DNA from: a bacterium SCSIO 12844
GTDB lineage: Bacteria; Pseudomonadota; Gammaproteobacteria; Francisellales; Francisellaceae
Direction of reading: 5' to 3'
Assembly: GCA_024397935.1 (NCBI GenBank)
Contig: CP073743.1
Location: 2,976,001-3,040,000 of the forward strand
Length of the DNA stretch: 64,000 nt
Program-made: the position numbers and the translations under genes
Notes under the pieces: model-generated
Seen by the model: only the letters and a program-made list of their open reading frames with translations
Told to the model about the DNA's origin: nothing
Databases searched by the model: none
Shown here: piece after piece, positions 8,160 to 19,303 of the stretch
How positions within the stretch are numbered: the first letter of the stretch is position 1
Layout of the letters: each line of letters begins with the position of its first letter

Positions 8160-9171
8160 CTATTATTACATCTTTAAAAGTTTTTTGATCATATACGCCT
8201 GTATCTAAGATCCAACCTGTGACCAAAGTATATGGTGTTATATCAAACGCTGGATTATCAACAATAATATGATCTTGTGACCATTGGATAGAATGATCTT
8301 TATTACTAAAGCCTCTTACTTCAGAGTCTATACGTTTTTCTATGATGATTTCATCACCTGAGTCAATGCTTGTATCAATCGTTGTATAAGGCGCTGCGAC
8401 ATAAAATGGAATCTTATGATACTGTGCTAATATAGCAAGCCCATAAGTGCCAATTTTATTTGCAAAATCACCATTTTTAGCAATGCGGTCAGCACCAACA
8501 ATAACAACATCAACTTGTGCCTGCCCCATTAAACTTGCTGCCATATTATCGCAAATTAAGGTATGCTTAATACCCAATTTATCTAATTCCCAAGTTGTCA
8601 ACCTTGCCCCTTGTAATAAAGGGCGTGTCTCATCAACATAAACATGAATAGCTTGATTATGATCATAACATTTTTGTATGACACCTAATGCCGTACCAAT
8701 GCCAACAGTTGCAAGGCTTCCTGTATTACAATGTGTTAGGATATTGTTATAAGGCTTTAAGCTTTCAGCACCATAATTAGCCATTTTCTGACAAAGCGCT
8801 ACATCTTCATTAAATAAGCCTTCTGCTGTATTCACTAAAGCAACTGGATAATTATCTTTATTTAATGCAGCTTTCATTTGATTAAGATTATTCATCAAAT
8901 TAACAGCCGTTGGCCTGGCACGTTTTAACTGTTCAATCGCATTTGTTAATTCATTTTTATTGGCACCTTTTTTTGCCATATGCGCAATAAATATCGAAGC
9001 TGTAATCCCAATTAAGGGTGCACCACGAACTTTTAAAGATTGAATAATATCAATCATCGTTTCTAACTCATCGCATTTAAGCCAAACTTCTTTATGTGGT
9101 AGCTGTGTTTGATCGAGAATTTCAAATACGTTATGTTCATATCTTAATGCCCTTGAGATTAAATCTTGCAT
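8137..9171 (-). CDS. mtnA: S-methyl-5-thioribose-1-phosphate isomerase
   Basis: MtnA converts (methylthio)ribose-1-phosphate, or 5-deoxyribose-1-phosphate, to the ribulose form. It belongs to the eIF-2B alpha-like family. The start is the ATG at 9171, which has GGAGGG five bases upstream and begins MQDLISRALRYEH; an ATG twelve bases earlier is in frame but lacks a site. The family's Cys is in THCNTGSLATVG (about residue 148) and the Asp in GADRIAKNGDFANKIGTY (about 228). Both are intact and the length of 344 is normal. It sits between mtnK and the aldolase and shares 23 bases with the latter, implying translational coupling. Confidence 0.95.
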   Translation of the reverse strand: MQDLISRALRYEHNVFEILDQTQLPHKEVWLKCDELETMIDIIQSLKVRGAPLIGITASIFIAHMAKKGANKNELTNAIEQLKRARPTAVNLMNNLNQMKAALNKDNYPVALVNTAEGLFNEDVALCQKMANYGAESLKPYNNILTHCNTGSLATVGIGTALGVIQKCYDHNQAIHVYVDETRPLLQGARLTTWELDKLGIKHTLICDNMAASLMGQAQVDVVIVGADRIAKNGDFANKIGTYGLAILAQYHKIPFYVAAPYTTIDTSIDSGDEIIIEKRIDSEVRGFSNKDHSIQWSQDHIIVDNPAFDITPYTLVTGWILDTGVYDQKTFKDVIIDEPCHAI

Positions 9172-9201
9172 AGTACCCTCCATCGATTGAATTAATGATA
9201 A

Positions 9202-10422
9202 CTAAACGCTTGCTACATCTAAAGCAATATCTTCTTTGAGTAATTCTGAAACTAAAGTTAAACTTGCCTCAATCGAGTTATTTTTCTCAGTCAAAGTCAA
9301 TTGCTCAACGGCTAATATCAAAGCTTGTTTTTCGATCATTTGACGTGATGTATGACAGTCAATTGATAGAAAATCTGCTACTTGAGCGCTACCTATGGTA
9401 CGTCTTATGATTTCAATGGCGCAAAAGCCTATCATTTCTACTTTTAGCTTGGTTTTATCAAAGTTTAAGCCTACTAATAGTTCAATACTTTGATTGTAGA
9501 TATAGCTGATTGTATCTTTTAGCCATAATTGAAATTTTAATTTCTGTTTGTGGTCATTTTTTAAATGGTAGTTACTTGCTAAAAGACTAATGAATAAGTT
9601 TGCTATTAACATACCAATATCAAAACTAATAGGGCCAATTTTAGCAAACTCAGGGTCGATGGCTTTCATCTTGTGTTGATTTAGCATAATTGACCCTGTA
9701 TGCAAATCACCATGAATTAAGGCATCTTGTTTGTTATAATAGATTTGCTGTAATTTAGCTCTTGTTGCCTGTAGATGCGTATTCTCAAAAATATGCGTTT
9801 TAACCCAAGTTAGATTTTCTTCAAGACACAGTACCCCATTTGGATAGTCAAGACCAAAAGGATATTCAAAAACAAATAAACGCGTAATCTCCTGTAATTC
9901 AACAATACCTTCCTTATAACTGATATTACTGCCTTGTGGCGATTGATCTTCTGGAATATTATTTGCATATGATGCAATCATTTCAATGACTTGTGCTTTA
10001 AATTGATTAAATATTTCTCCTTTTATTAATGCATCTCGTATGACAACGCAATCACTTAAATCCTCCATTAGCATTAAGTGATGCTTTTCACTGTAATAAT
10101 ATACTTCTGGATAAGCGCTTTCTTTCATTTGAGCAAATTTTTCTAAAATATCTGCTTCAAACAAGTTACGTTCACTATTAATTGCAATTGCTTGATAACG
10201 ATAGGCAAACGGTGGTGCATATTTAGCAATTAAGGAAAAATCATTGAGTAATTGCAGGCGAAATACTTGATTAACATTACCTTGTGATAATTCACTTATT
10301 TGATGGATTTCACTTTGAAATTTTGCTGGTAGTTGATTCAACTGAGTTAATTGATTAACGACCTGTTTTAATTTTTCTTTTGACATTAAAGCATGATCAT
10401 TACAACTTAGTTCATCAGACAT
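9202..10422 (-). CDS. mtnK: S-methyl-5-thioribose kinase
   Basis: This 406-residue kinase of the APH/choline-kinase fold phosphorylates 5-methylthioribose, and in related systems 5-deoxyribose, at C1. Seen in the sequence: a glycine-containing nucleotide loop near residues 45-55, the catalytic IHGDLHTGSI (Asp239) and the metal-binding DPEFA (Asp256, Glu258), followed by the family-typical GPISFDIGMLIANL. A GAGGA site precedes the ATG by five bases. It is the first gene of mtnK-mtnA-aldolase. The nucleosidase supplying its substrate is not in the window. Confidence 0.93.
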   Translation of the reverse strand: MSDELSCNDHALMSKEKLKQVVNQLTQLNQLPAKFQSEIHQISELSQGNVNQVFRLQLLNDFSLIAKYAPPFAYRYQAIAINSERNLFEADILEKFAQMKESAYPEVYYYSEKHHLMLMEDLSDCVVIRDALIKGEIFNQFKAQVIEMIASYANNIPEDQSPQGSNISYKEGIVELQEITRLFVFEYPFGLDYPNGVLCLEENLTWVKTHIFENTHLQATRAKLQQIYYNKQDALIHGDLHTGSIMLNQHKMKAIDPEFAKIGPISFDIGMLIANLFISLLASNYHLKNDHKQKLKFQLWLKDTISYIYNQSIELLVGLNFDKTKLKVEMIGFCAIEIIRRTIGSAQVADFLSIDCHTSRQMIEKQALILAVEQLTLTEKNNSIEASLTLVSELLKEDIALDVASV

Positions 10423-10605
10423 CTTATCCTCGCCCTTTTATTTAAATACCTTTTAATATTTGATGGCGGGCATTGTAAACATAAATTATGCTTAAGTCAT
10501 GTTTTAAAAGTTTTAAAATATGAAGATGATCTTTTACTTAATTGTACTTTATACGGCTAATAATTAACTTATAATAAAAATAGATCAATTGATTGTGATG
10601 ATAAT

Positions 10606-11325
10606 ATGAACCTTATTCTTATCTCTTTTCTAATACTTATCTTATTTTTACTTGGCCCATTGTATTTACTATTAAGTGGTAAGGTTAAAATTGGCTTAGA
10701 TTGGCGAACTGCCAGTCACGCACCTTGTCATTTTTTAAAAAAATATCCAACAGAAAACGAGGCTGTGATCGTCTTATTTTCAGCTAAATCATTTAACTGG
10801 CGTGGTGCATTTAGCACCCATTGCTGGCTTGCAACTAAATTAGCCTTAGATAATGACTATACCATTTACCAAGTCATTGGCTGGAATCAATATAAAAATA
10901 AACCGATTGTTGATATCTCTACTGGTAATCCGGATAAGCTCTGGTATAACGCCTTACCTAAAATTGAAGCCATTACAATTGGCAATCATAACAAATCATT
11001 AATTGAAAAGCTTAAAAACATTGTCAATGATTACCCCTATGCTAATACCTATCATGCTTGGCCTGGGCCTAATAGTAATACCTTTATTAACTATCTAATT
11101 AAAGAATTACCTCAATTAAATTTTACCACACCCTATAATGCATTGGGCCGTGATTATTATTTAAAACTAAAACTCAACCACCTATCTATTTTGGGGTTAA
11201 TTGGCTATCGTATTTCTTTTAAATCATTTTATTTAACATTACTTGGATTAACCCTTGGTATTTCCTTTAAACCACTTGGCTTTATTATTCCAGGCATTGG
11301 TTTAGTTGCTATTTTTAAACGATAA
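10606..11325 (+). CDS. DUF3750 family membrane-associated protein
   Basis: This 239-residue protein matches the DUF3750 pattern: an N-terminal membrane helix (residues 3-24), SFNWRGAFSTHCWLATK, a YTIYQVIGW strand, and a YHAWPGPNSNTF motif near residue 160. A second hydrophobic stretch lies at the C-terminus (about 208-236). The conserved His, Cys/Trp and PGPNS residues suggest an enzyme active site facing the periplasm, but no activity is established that I know of. It is divergent from mtnK across 183 bases and has a weak ribosome binding site. Confidence 0.8.
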   Translation: MNLILISFLILILFLLGPLYLLLSGKVKIGLDWRTASHAPCHFLKKYPTENEAVIVLFSAKSFNWRGAFSTHCWLATKLALDNDYTIYQVIGWNQYKNKPIVDISTGNPDKLWYNALPKIEAITIGNHNKSLIEKLKNIVNDYPYANTYHAWPGPNSNTFINYLIKELPQLNFTTPYNALGRDYYLKLKLNHLSILGLIGYRISFKSFYLTLLGLTLGISFKPLGFIIPGIGLVAIFKR

Positions 11326-11404
11326 TACGTTAAATTTTGCGATCATCTATTTCTATGTTATAAAAATATTTCTATCTTATATTTAAATCTAAGGATATTA
11401 ATCT

Positions 11405-12070
11405 ATGAAAACAGTTCTTTGCTATGGTGATTCAAACCTAAGAGGCTTTATACCTGGCTCTTTTAATGAAACAACAGGCCTTTCAGGGCGCTATGACAAA
11501 AATCAACGTTGGAGCGGTTTATTACAACAAAAGCTAGGCAATCAATATGATATCATAGAAGATGGTGTTAATGGTAGAACAACTAACCTAGATGAAATTA
11601 CCCCTGGTCGTGCTGATCGTAATGGCTTAAAATCTTTACCTGTTGCGCTAGAAGCAGCCTTTCCAATTGATCTTGTTATTTTTTGGTTAGGTACCAATGA
11701 TACTAAACTACAGTTTAATCGTAGTGCAGATAAAATTGCCGAAGGCTTAAAAACATTAATTAATCTAGTTAAACTTTCCGAAAAAGGCCCAAATGGCGCA
11801 CCGCCAGAAATATTAATTATTGCCCCACAACCGGTTATTAAAATAAATGACATACACCCAGAATTTGCGCTCGATGCAGATGAAAAATCGAATCAACTGG
11901 CAAATGCTTATCAGAAGCTTGCTGAAAAAGAGAATTGCCACTTTTTTGATGTTGGCCAAATAATTACTTCAAGTCTAATTGATGGTGTTCATATTGATGA
12001 AAATGACAATAAAAAAGTCGCTGAAGTCATTTATAATAAAGTACTAGAAACACTAGAAGTTTACGCCTAA
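11405..12070 (+). CDS. SGNH/GDSL hydrolase (arylesterase-like)
   Basis: This 221-residue serine esterase has block I YGDSN (nucleophile Ser10), a block II Gly-Asn pair near 54-56 (DGVNGRT), block III GTND (97-99), and block V DGVHID (Asp193, His196). The long insertion between blocks I and II and the NGRTT motif resemble the Mycobacterium smegmatis acyltransferase/arylesterase type. No signal peptide, so cytoplasmic. AAGGA precedes the ATG. It is co-oriented with its neighbours on both sides, with 79 and 20 bases between. Confidence 0.9.
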   Translation: MKTVLCYGDSNLRGFIPGSFNETTGLSGRYDKNQRWSGLLQQKLGNQYDIIEDGVNGRTTNLDEITPGRADRNGLKSLPVALEAAFPIDLVIFWLGTNDTKLQFNRSADKIAEGLKTLINLVKLSEKGPNGAPPEILIIAPQPVIKINDIHPEFALDADEKSNQLANAYQKLAEKENCHFFDVGQIITSSLIDGVHIDENDNKKVAEVIYNKVLETLEVYA

Positions 12071-12090
12071 CACTGGATGATAGAAAAACG

Positions 12091-13863
<1,773 letters not shown>

Positions 13864-13877
13864 TTTTAGATTTTTAT

Positions 13878-14900
13878 TTATTTAATTAACTGCCGTAAAC
13901 TATCAGAAATTTCAAAAAACCAACACGCAAGCTCAGCACTCTGGTCATAAGATGTTTCAATAACTTCATCTTGAAACCATAAGCCATTTTCAGCCTGTAT
14001 TTGCACAAAGTAAGATGATATTTCCTTAATCGCAAATAAATACAAAGGATTTTTTATAATTTTATAAAGAATCGAAAGCGCCCAGGCTAATTTATGACTA
14101 AAACGACTACTTAATACATTAGTATGACAAGATAAGGCATAATCAGTATATGCTTTGGCATACTTTAAATATTTTTCATCTTTTGTCTCTAAATACAGTA
14201 AGCTTAAAAATGCTGAAGGATATGCCAGCATAAAATAAAGTTGATTTGGCTGTGCCTTACTTACACAACAAAAAATTGCCTGATCTTGGCTAAAGTCTGT
14301 AATCGGGTCATTATTTTGATTAAATCGTAAATAGAATCGCGCTAATAAATCAGGTTGTTTATCATAACAATCACACAAATAATTAGCAGCTTCAAAAGCT
14401 TTAGTCAATTGATCACGCTCTAGATTAATCAAACCTTGATAAGCAGCAGTTAAAACATCTGTTATACCAGTATCAAGTTCTTTTTTATTTGTTTGCCCAA
14501 TTTGATATTGATTAATATAGTTATAAACTGGCTCTGAAAGCTCTTTTATATCAAGTTTATAGGCCGCCCTTTCTATCCAACTATTCATATAAGCCCAAAA
14601 CTCAATATACTCAGGCTTGATACTTTTAGTTGTAGCATTCCATAAAAGATCACCATCTTTTTGCATATAATTAACTTTAATATTATTAATCACTCTCTTA
14701 GCTAAATCCTCCCGTTGAGCATTAATAAACATCATCGGTGCCTTATAGTAACAGGTTAAATCACTTGCATGATCACCAAAACTACCATCTTTATTAAGAT
14801 GGCTCGAAAAATAATTTAATGTTTTTTGTGCACAATCCGTCATTTGTTGTAAAATATCCAATGTACTTTTTTCTAAAAGCGCATTTGTTGTATTAGTCAT
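13878..14900 (-). CDS. Alpha/alpha-toroid-like protein of unknown function
   Basis: This 340-residue protein with no signal peptide is built of regularly spaced helices. Recurring segments such as DGSFGDHASDLTCYYKAP, KDGDLLWNATTK and ENGLWFQDEVIETSYDQSAE resemble the Gly-Trp/Phe turn motifs of six-hairpin or terpenoid-cyclase-like toroids. The CWFFEI tail and the Asp/Glu-rich turns are compatible with a carbohydrate or polyprenyl binding groove, but no catalytic signature is evident. AAGG lies eight bases upstream of the ATG at 14900, which is preferred over a TTG at 14906. It is convergent with the membrane-protein gene. Confidence 0.6.
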   Translation of the reverse strand: MTNTTNALLEKSTLDILQQMTDCAQKTLNYFSSHLNKDGSFGDHASDLTCYYKAPMMFINAQREDLAKRVINNIKVNYMQKDGDLLWNATTKSIKPEYIEFWAYMNSWIERAAYKLDIKELSEPVYNYINQYQIGQTNKKELDTGITDVLTAAYQGLINLERDQLTKAFEAANYLCDCYDKQPDLLARFYLRFNQNNDPITDFSQDQAIFCCVSKAQPNQLYFMLAYPSAFLSLLYLETKDEKYLKYAKAYTDYALSCHTNVLSSRFSHKLAWALSILYKIIKNPLYLFAIKEISSYFVQIQAENGLWFQDEVIETSYDQSAELACWFFEISDSLRQLIK

Positions 14901-14984
14901 AAGCAATACCTTAAAAATTTTATATAATGGATCTTAATTACTTAACAATATGCTGATTTAAAAGATTTGTACCATATAAATTTT

Positions 14985-15503
14985 TTAATAAAATCTCCAG
15001 TCAGGTTGCGTATCCTGCCAAATATCTCTTTGCAAATCAAGTAACTCTTGATTGAAGCTCTGCCACTGTTTCATTTCTTTATTTTGCTTATGTTTAAGTT
15101 TTTGATATAAGGCTTGTGCTTCTTTTTCTGAGACTTGTTTGCCATTTTTATAAGCAATTACATTTAATTGTGGTTTATGATCTTTACCTATACTACGTGA
15201 GATAAAAACCGTTTGAATATCTGGTTGATAAAATGCTTCTAGTGCTTGATTGTATTGCTTTAGATTAACCCAACCAACGCTACCATCTTGAGGATCGCCT
15301 ACTTTTACCCAACCATCCTTTTGATAAACTTTAATTAATTTTGTACTCGGTGATACTTGTTTAATTACTTGATCAGAATTAGCCTTAGCATATAGATTAA
15401 CCCTATCAACTTCTTTTGACTCTTTGGCTAAACTATAAGCTGAAAATGATAGACTCATCACAATAATAGCTATTATTTTTATCAATCGCTTACATCCATT
15501 CAT
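14985..15503 (-). CDS. Exported SH3b-domain protein
   Basis: This 172-residue protein has an N-terminal signal peptide (hydrophobic residues 8-25, cleavage after SLA-K). A bacterial SH3 domain (about residues 35-90) follows, with the VNLYAKANSDQVIKQV and VKVGDPQDGSVGWVN motifs. The C-terminal third is charged and helical (KLKHKQNKEMKQWQSFNQELLDLQRDIW) and may be a coiled coil. It is probably periplasmic, perhaps binding peptidoglycan. It is divergent from msrB, with a 146-base shared upstream region. Confidence 0.8.
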   Translation of the reverse strand: MNGCKRLIKIIAIIVMSLSFSAYSLAKESKEVDRVNLYAKANSDQVIKQVSPSTKLIKVYQKDGWVKVGDPQDGSVGWVNLKQYNQALEAFYQPDIQTVFISRSIGKDHKPQLNVIAYKNGKQVSEKEAQALYQKLKHKQNKEMKQWQSFNQELLDLQRDIWQDTQPDWRFY

Positions 15504-15649
15504 CTTAATTTACCTCCCTTTATCCATCACCTAATTTATTGTAATCAACTAGGACTGGTTAATTCAATTGTGCTATTAAAACTTGTTAAAATTAATATAA
15601 ACTAAGATAATTAAGCTTACTCGTTTATCATTAAGTGGGGTTTTAGAAT

Positions 15650-16174
15650 ATGATAAAAAAATTAATCTATATCATTAGCTTGTCAATATTTCTGACTGTA
15701 TGTGCTTATGCTAATAGTCCATGGTTAGATTTTAATAAACAACAACAATTAAAGACACTCACCCCCCTACAATACGATGTGACTCAAAATGATGCAACTG
15801 AGCGTGCATATCATAATGCCTATTGGAATACAAAAAAAGAAGGTATTTATATTGATGTTGTCTCAGGTGAGCCGCTATTTAGCTCAACAGATAAATACGA
15901 TTCAAAAACAGGCTGGCCAAGTTTTACAAAACCCATTGATAAGAATTTTATCATTACCAAAACAGACCGCGCCTACTTTTTTATCACACGCACTGAAGTT
16001 CGTTCGAAATATGCTGATTCTCATCTAGGCCATGTTTTTGGTGACGGGCCACCACCAACACATAGGCGTTATTGTATTAATTCAGCTTCTTTAGTCTTTA
16101 TTCCAAAAGATCAAATGAAAGAAAAAGGTTATGGCGAGTACTTATATTTATTTGATCAACCCAAAAAACAATAA
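15650..16174 (+). CDS. msrB: Exported peptide-methionine (R)-S-oxide reductase
   Basis: MsrB reduces methionine-R-sulfoxide in proteins. A signal peptide (residues 1-21, ending CAYA-N) implies periplasmic action. The domain shows [29 protein letters not shown] and the catalytic Cys142 in [10 protein letters not shown]. The zinc-binding CxxC pair usual in many MsrB proteins is absent: the expected place reads [10 protein letters not shown]. The recycling Cys is also not evident, so it may be regenerated directly by a thioredoxin-like partner. The exported MsrA at 39.0 kb and the DsbD-type reductase at 43-45 kb are plausible partners. It ends three bases from the convergent RND gene. Confidence 0.95.
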   Translation: MIKKLIYIISLSIFLTVCAYANSPWLDFNKQQQLKTLTPLQYDVTQNDATERAYHNAYWNTKKEGIYIDVVSGEPLFSSTDKYDSKTGWPSFTKPIDKNFIITKTDRAYFFITRTEVRSKYADSHLGHVFGDGPPPTHRRYCINSASLVFIPKDQMKEKGYGEYLYLFDQPKKQ

Positions 16175-16177
16175 GAT

Positions 16178-19100
16178 TTACTTTCTTTCAAGCTGTTTAT
16201 GATCGATTCTTTCATAAAATGAAAGCATACAAGGTAATACAAAGAGGATTAAAAATGTTGTAAACAATAATCCAAATACAATAGAAATTGCCATTGGAAT
16301 TAAAAATTTTGCTTGTAATGATGTTTCAAATAATAAGGGCAATAAGCCAACAATTGTGGTAATCGATGTCAGTAAAACCGGTCTAAGCCTTGTTTTGGTT
16401 GCTTCAATAATTGCATCAACTGCCTTCATACCACTCATACGCTTTTCTTTATAAAAGCTTAATAAAATGATCGAGTCATTGACAATAATGCCTGATAAGC
16501 CAAATAAACCAAATAATGATAAAATAGTCATATCATAGCCTAGTAGTAAGTGCCCGACAATTGCACCAACAATTCCTAATGGAATCATTGACATCACCAT
16601 CAATGGCCAACTATAGGATGAAAAAAATAAAGCTAAAATAATATAAATGAGAAATACACCGATAACTAAGCCTGTTAGCATATCAGAGAATGTCTGTGCC
16701 TGCTCTTGTGATTTACCACCTAAATCATAATTAACCTGATAAGCTTTTTTTAATTGTGATAGGGTATTTTCTGCTAATGAATGTAAGACTTCATTGGCAT
16801 TGGTTAAATTACTGTCAATTTCTGCTGTTACATTAACCACCATTTTCCCATCTTGGTGAATCATACGATCAAAGCCACTAATTGCCTTGATTTTAATTAA
16901 TGTCTGTAATGGCACCATTGAACCATTTGGTAGTTTGATTGGGAAATTTTCTAACTTTAATAAACTATCCTGATCATCATCCGTTAAAGATAGGCTTATA
17001 TCAATCTCATCTTGACCTTCGGTAATTCTTTGCACTAAAACACGTGAGTAACCTGCGCTTACTTGTTTTGCAACTGATTTAGTTGTCACACCTTGGGCAA
17101 TCGCTGATGGTTTTAACTCGAAAATCCATTGCTCTTTACCAAAGGGCAGATTATCAGAGATATTTTTCACACCCTGATACTGACTTAAACGCAGCTTAAT
17201 ATATTCTGCTGCCTTTTTAAGCTTTGATGCACTATTACCAAATAGGCGAATATCAATATCTCTTCCAGGTGGACCTGCAACGGGCGATGAGATTATCAAC
17301 TCTTCTATATCATCTGATGGGCTTAATTTTGATCGCCATTTATGAATAAACTCATCATTAGAAATTGAACGATCATCTGGCATTGATAGTTCAACATTTA
17401 AATGGCCAACATTATCACCACGCTTCTGCCTTTGGTCACCTCTTAAATCAGCTGTTTTACCCATTACTTGGGTTACAATTTGGACTAAATTTGGCTCAGT
17501 TGGATGTGCTTTTTTTTCTGCTTTGGCAATTTCATTTAATACTGTTTCAGCATGGTTTAAATATTGATGAATTACTTTTTCAGGTGTACCTGGTACAAAT
17601 ACTGTATTTAACTTAATAATATTTGAATCAGGCATTTTAAAAAAAGTAAAAGGTACATGTCGACCAATAAGTAAGCTTATGGTTAATATGATACATAGCA
17701 TTGCAAATACAATGACCGTATAACGCCATTTTAATGCCACTGATAATAAACGATAAAAATAAATATCACGAAAATATTCAAATCCATAATCAAGCTTCAT
17801 TCTCATCTTAGAAGTCGACTGATGCTTCATTTTTCTAAAGCTACTTTTAAGATGATTAGGTAAGACTAAAAAGCATTCAAATAATGATGCGATAATGACA
17901 CAAATAACCACTAATGGAATTGAAAATAAAACTTGCCCTATAATATCTGTCACTAGCATTAAAGGTAGAAATGCGGCAATGGTTGTTAGTGATGAAGCTA
18001 AGACAGGCTTTAACATTCTTCTTGCACCTAGAATTGCAGCCTTATAAGGTCTTGTTCCTAAACTAAATTCTCGATAGGCATTTTCACCAACAACGATCGT
18101 ATCATCTACAATAATCCCAAGTGTCATGATAATGGCAAATAAACTGACCATATTAATTGAATCACCTGATATATATAAAATATAAAAAGTTGCAAAACAA
18201 GAAATTGGAATGCCCACAGCAACCCAAAATGCAACGCGTAGATTTAAAAATAATATCAATACAATGATAATAAACACTAAGCCAGTTAAGCCATTTTTAA
18301 CTAATAATAAAATTCGATCTTTAATTAATGTCCATGTTTGATCATAAATAACAAGATTAATACCTGACTTTAAAGCATCTTGTTTTTGTATTTCATACCA
18401 TTGAAACATCATCTTTGCCATTTTTAAGGTGCTATCACTTTGCGTTCTTAATAGCTGTAATTCAATCGCTGGACGATTATGATAAAATACCGTTGTTTCA
18501 CCATCTTGTTTATCTAGCGTAATCTTTGCAATATCCCCAACAGTTGTTACTTGTAAACTATCTGTATCAGTAATTGGAATACCTGCGATAGATTCAATAC
18601 TTCTTACCGCTTTAATAAAACGTAAATCCCGTGCAACATCTTTTTCTCCGGCTGTACCTAGTGGTGCATCACTACTATATTGATCTATAATTTGCGCAAT
18701 TTCTGGCAAAGTCATATTCAAAGCACGTAATGTCTCTTGAGAGACTTTAACTGCAAATTCAAGTTTTGGTAGACCGATAATATTAATCTTTGCAATCCCC
18801 ATTTGTAGTAGCTGATGTTCATAGTCATAGGCTAGTTTACGCATATCTTGAAGTGACTCATTACCTGAGATAATAATTTTTGCAACCGGTTCATATCGCT
18901 CAATCTTAGTAATCACAGGCTTTTCAGCATCTGAAGGTAAATTAGAGATTGCAGATACCCGCTGTTGGACATCTTGGTAAGCTTGTGCCATATCGGCTTT
19001 TTCTTTAAATTCTAAAACAAGTGTACCAACACCTGATTTTGCAATACCACGAAAAGTCTTTAAATTATCTAGGTCTCTTAAGTCTTTTTCTAAAGGCACA

Positions 19101-19303
19101 ATAATTGAACGTTCAACATCAGATGCTGATGCACCAACCCAAGGAATATTAACCGTAATATAATTAATCTGAATATTGGGTAAAAACTGAGTATTTAATT
19201 TATAAAGACCAAATATCCCTGAACCAATCATAATAAACATCAATAAATTAGCAGCTACTTTATGCTGCACAAAAAAAGCAATAACACCCTTATTAATTTT
19301 CAT
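16178..19303 (-). CDS. RND-family inner-membrane efflux transporter
   Basis: This 1041-residue AcrB/MdtB-like pump has twelve membrane helices arranged as two halves with large periplasmic loops after helices 1 and 7. Helix 4 contains the proton-relay Asp pair (GIIVDDTIVVGENAYRE). The first loop starts with the conserved FLPNIQINYITVNIPWVGASASDVE. The length is typical. It uses proton motive force to export hydrophobic or amphipathic compounds; specificity cannot be read from sequence. Its start overlaps the adaptor gene by 11 bases, so the two form an operon. No outer-membrane channel gene lies beside them, so a shared TolC is likely. Confidence 0.93.
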   Translation of the reverse strand: MKINKGVIAFFVQHKVAANLLMFIMIGSGIFGLYKLNTQFLPNIQINYITVNIPWVGASASDVERSIIVPLEKDLRDLDNLKTFRGIAKSGVGTLVLEFKEKADMAQAYQDVQQRVSAISNLPSDAEKPVITKIERYEPVAKIIISGNESLQDMRKLAYDYEHQLLQMGIAKINIIGLPKLEFAVKVSQETLRALNMTLPEIAQIIDQYSSDAPLGTAGEKDVARDLRFIKAVRSIESIAGIPITDTDSLQVTTVGDIAKITLDKQDGETTVFYHNRPAIELQLLRTQSDSTLKMAKMMFQWYEIQKQDALKSGINLVIYDQTWTLIKDRILLLVKNGLTGLVFIIIVLILFLNLRVAFWVAVGIPISCFATFYILYISGDSINMVSLFAIIMTLGIIVDDTIVVGENAYREFSLGTRPYKAAILGARRMLKPVLASSLTTIAAFLPLMLVTDIIGQVLFSIPLVVICVIIASLFECFLVLPNHLKSSFRKMKHQSTSKMRMKLDYGFEYFRDIYFYRLLSVALKWRYTVIVFAMLCIILTISLLIGRHVPFTFFKMPDSNIIKLNTVFVPGTPEKVIHQYLNHAETVLNEIAKAEKKAHPTEPNLVQIVTQVMGKTADLRGDQRQKRGDNVGHLNVELSMPDDRSISNDEFIHKWRSKLSPSDDIEELIISSPVAGPPGRDIDIRLFGNSASKLKKAAEYIKLRLSQYQGVKNISDNLPFGKEQWIFELKPSAIAQGVTTKSVAKQVSAGYSRVLVQRITEGQDEIDISLSLTDDDQDSLLKLENFPIKLPNGSMVPLQTLIKIKAISGFDRMIHQDGKMVVNVTAEIDSNLTNANEVLHSLAENTLSQLKKAYQVNYDLGGKSQEQAQTFSDMLTGLVIGVFLIYIILALFFSSYSWPLMVMSMIPLGIVGAIVGHLLLGYDMTILSLFGLFGLSGIIVNDSIILLSFYKEKRMSGMKAVDAIIEATKTRLRPVLLTSITTIVGLLPLLFETSLQAKFLIPMAISIVFGLLFTTFLILFVLPCMLSFYERIDHKQLERK

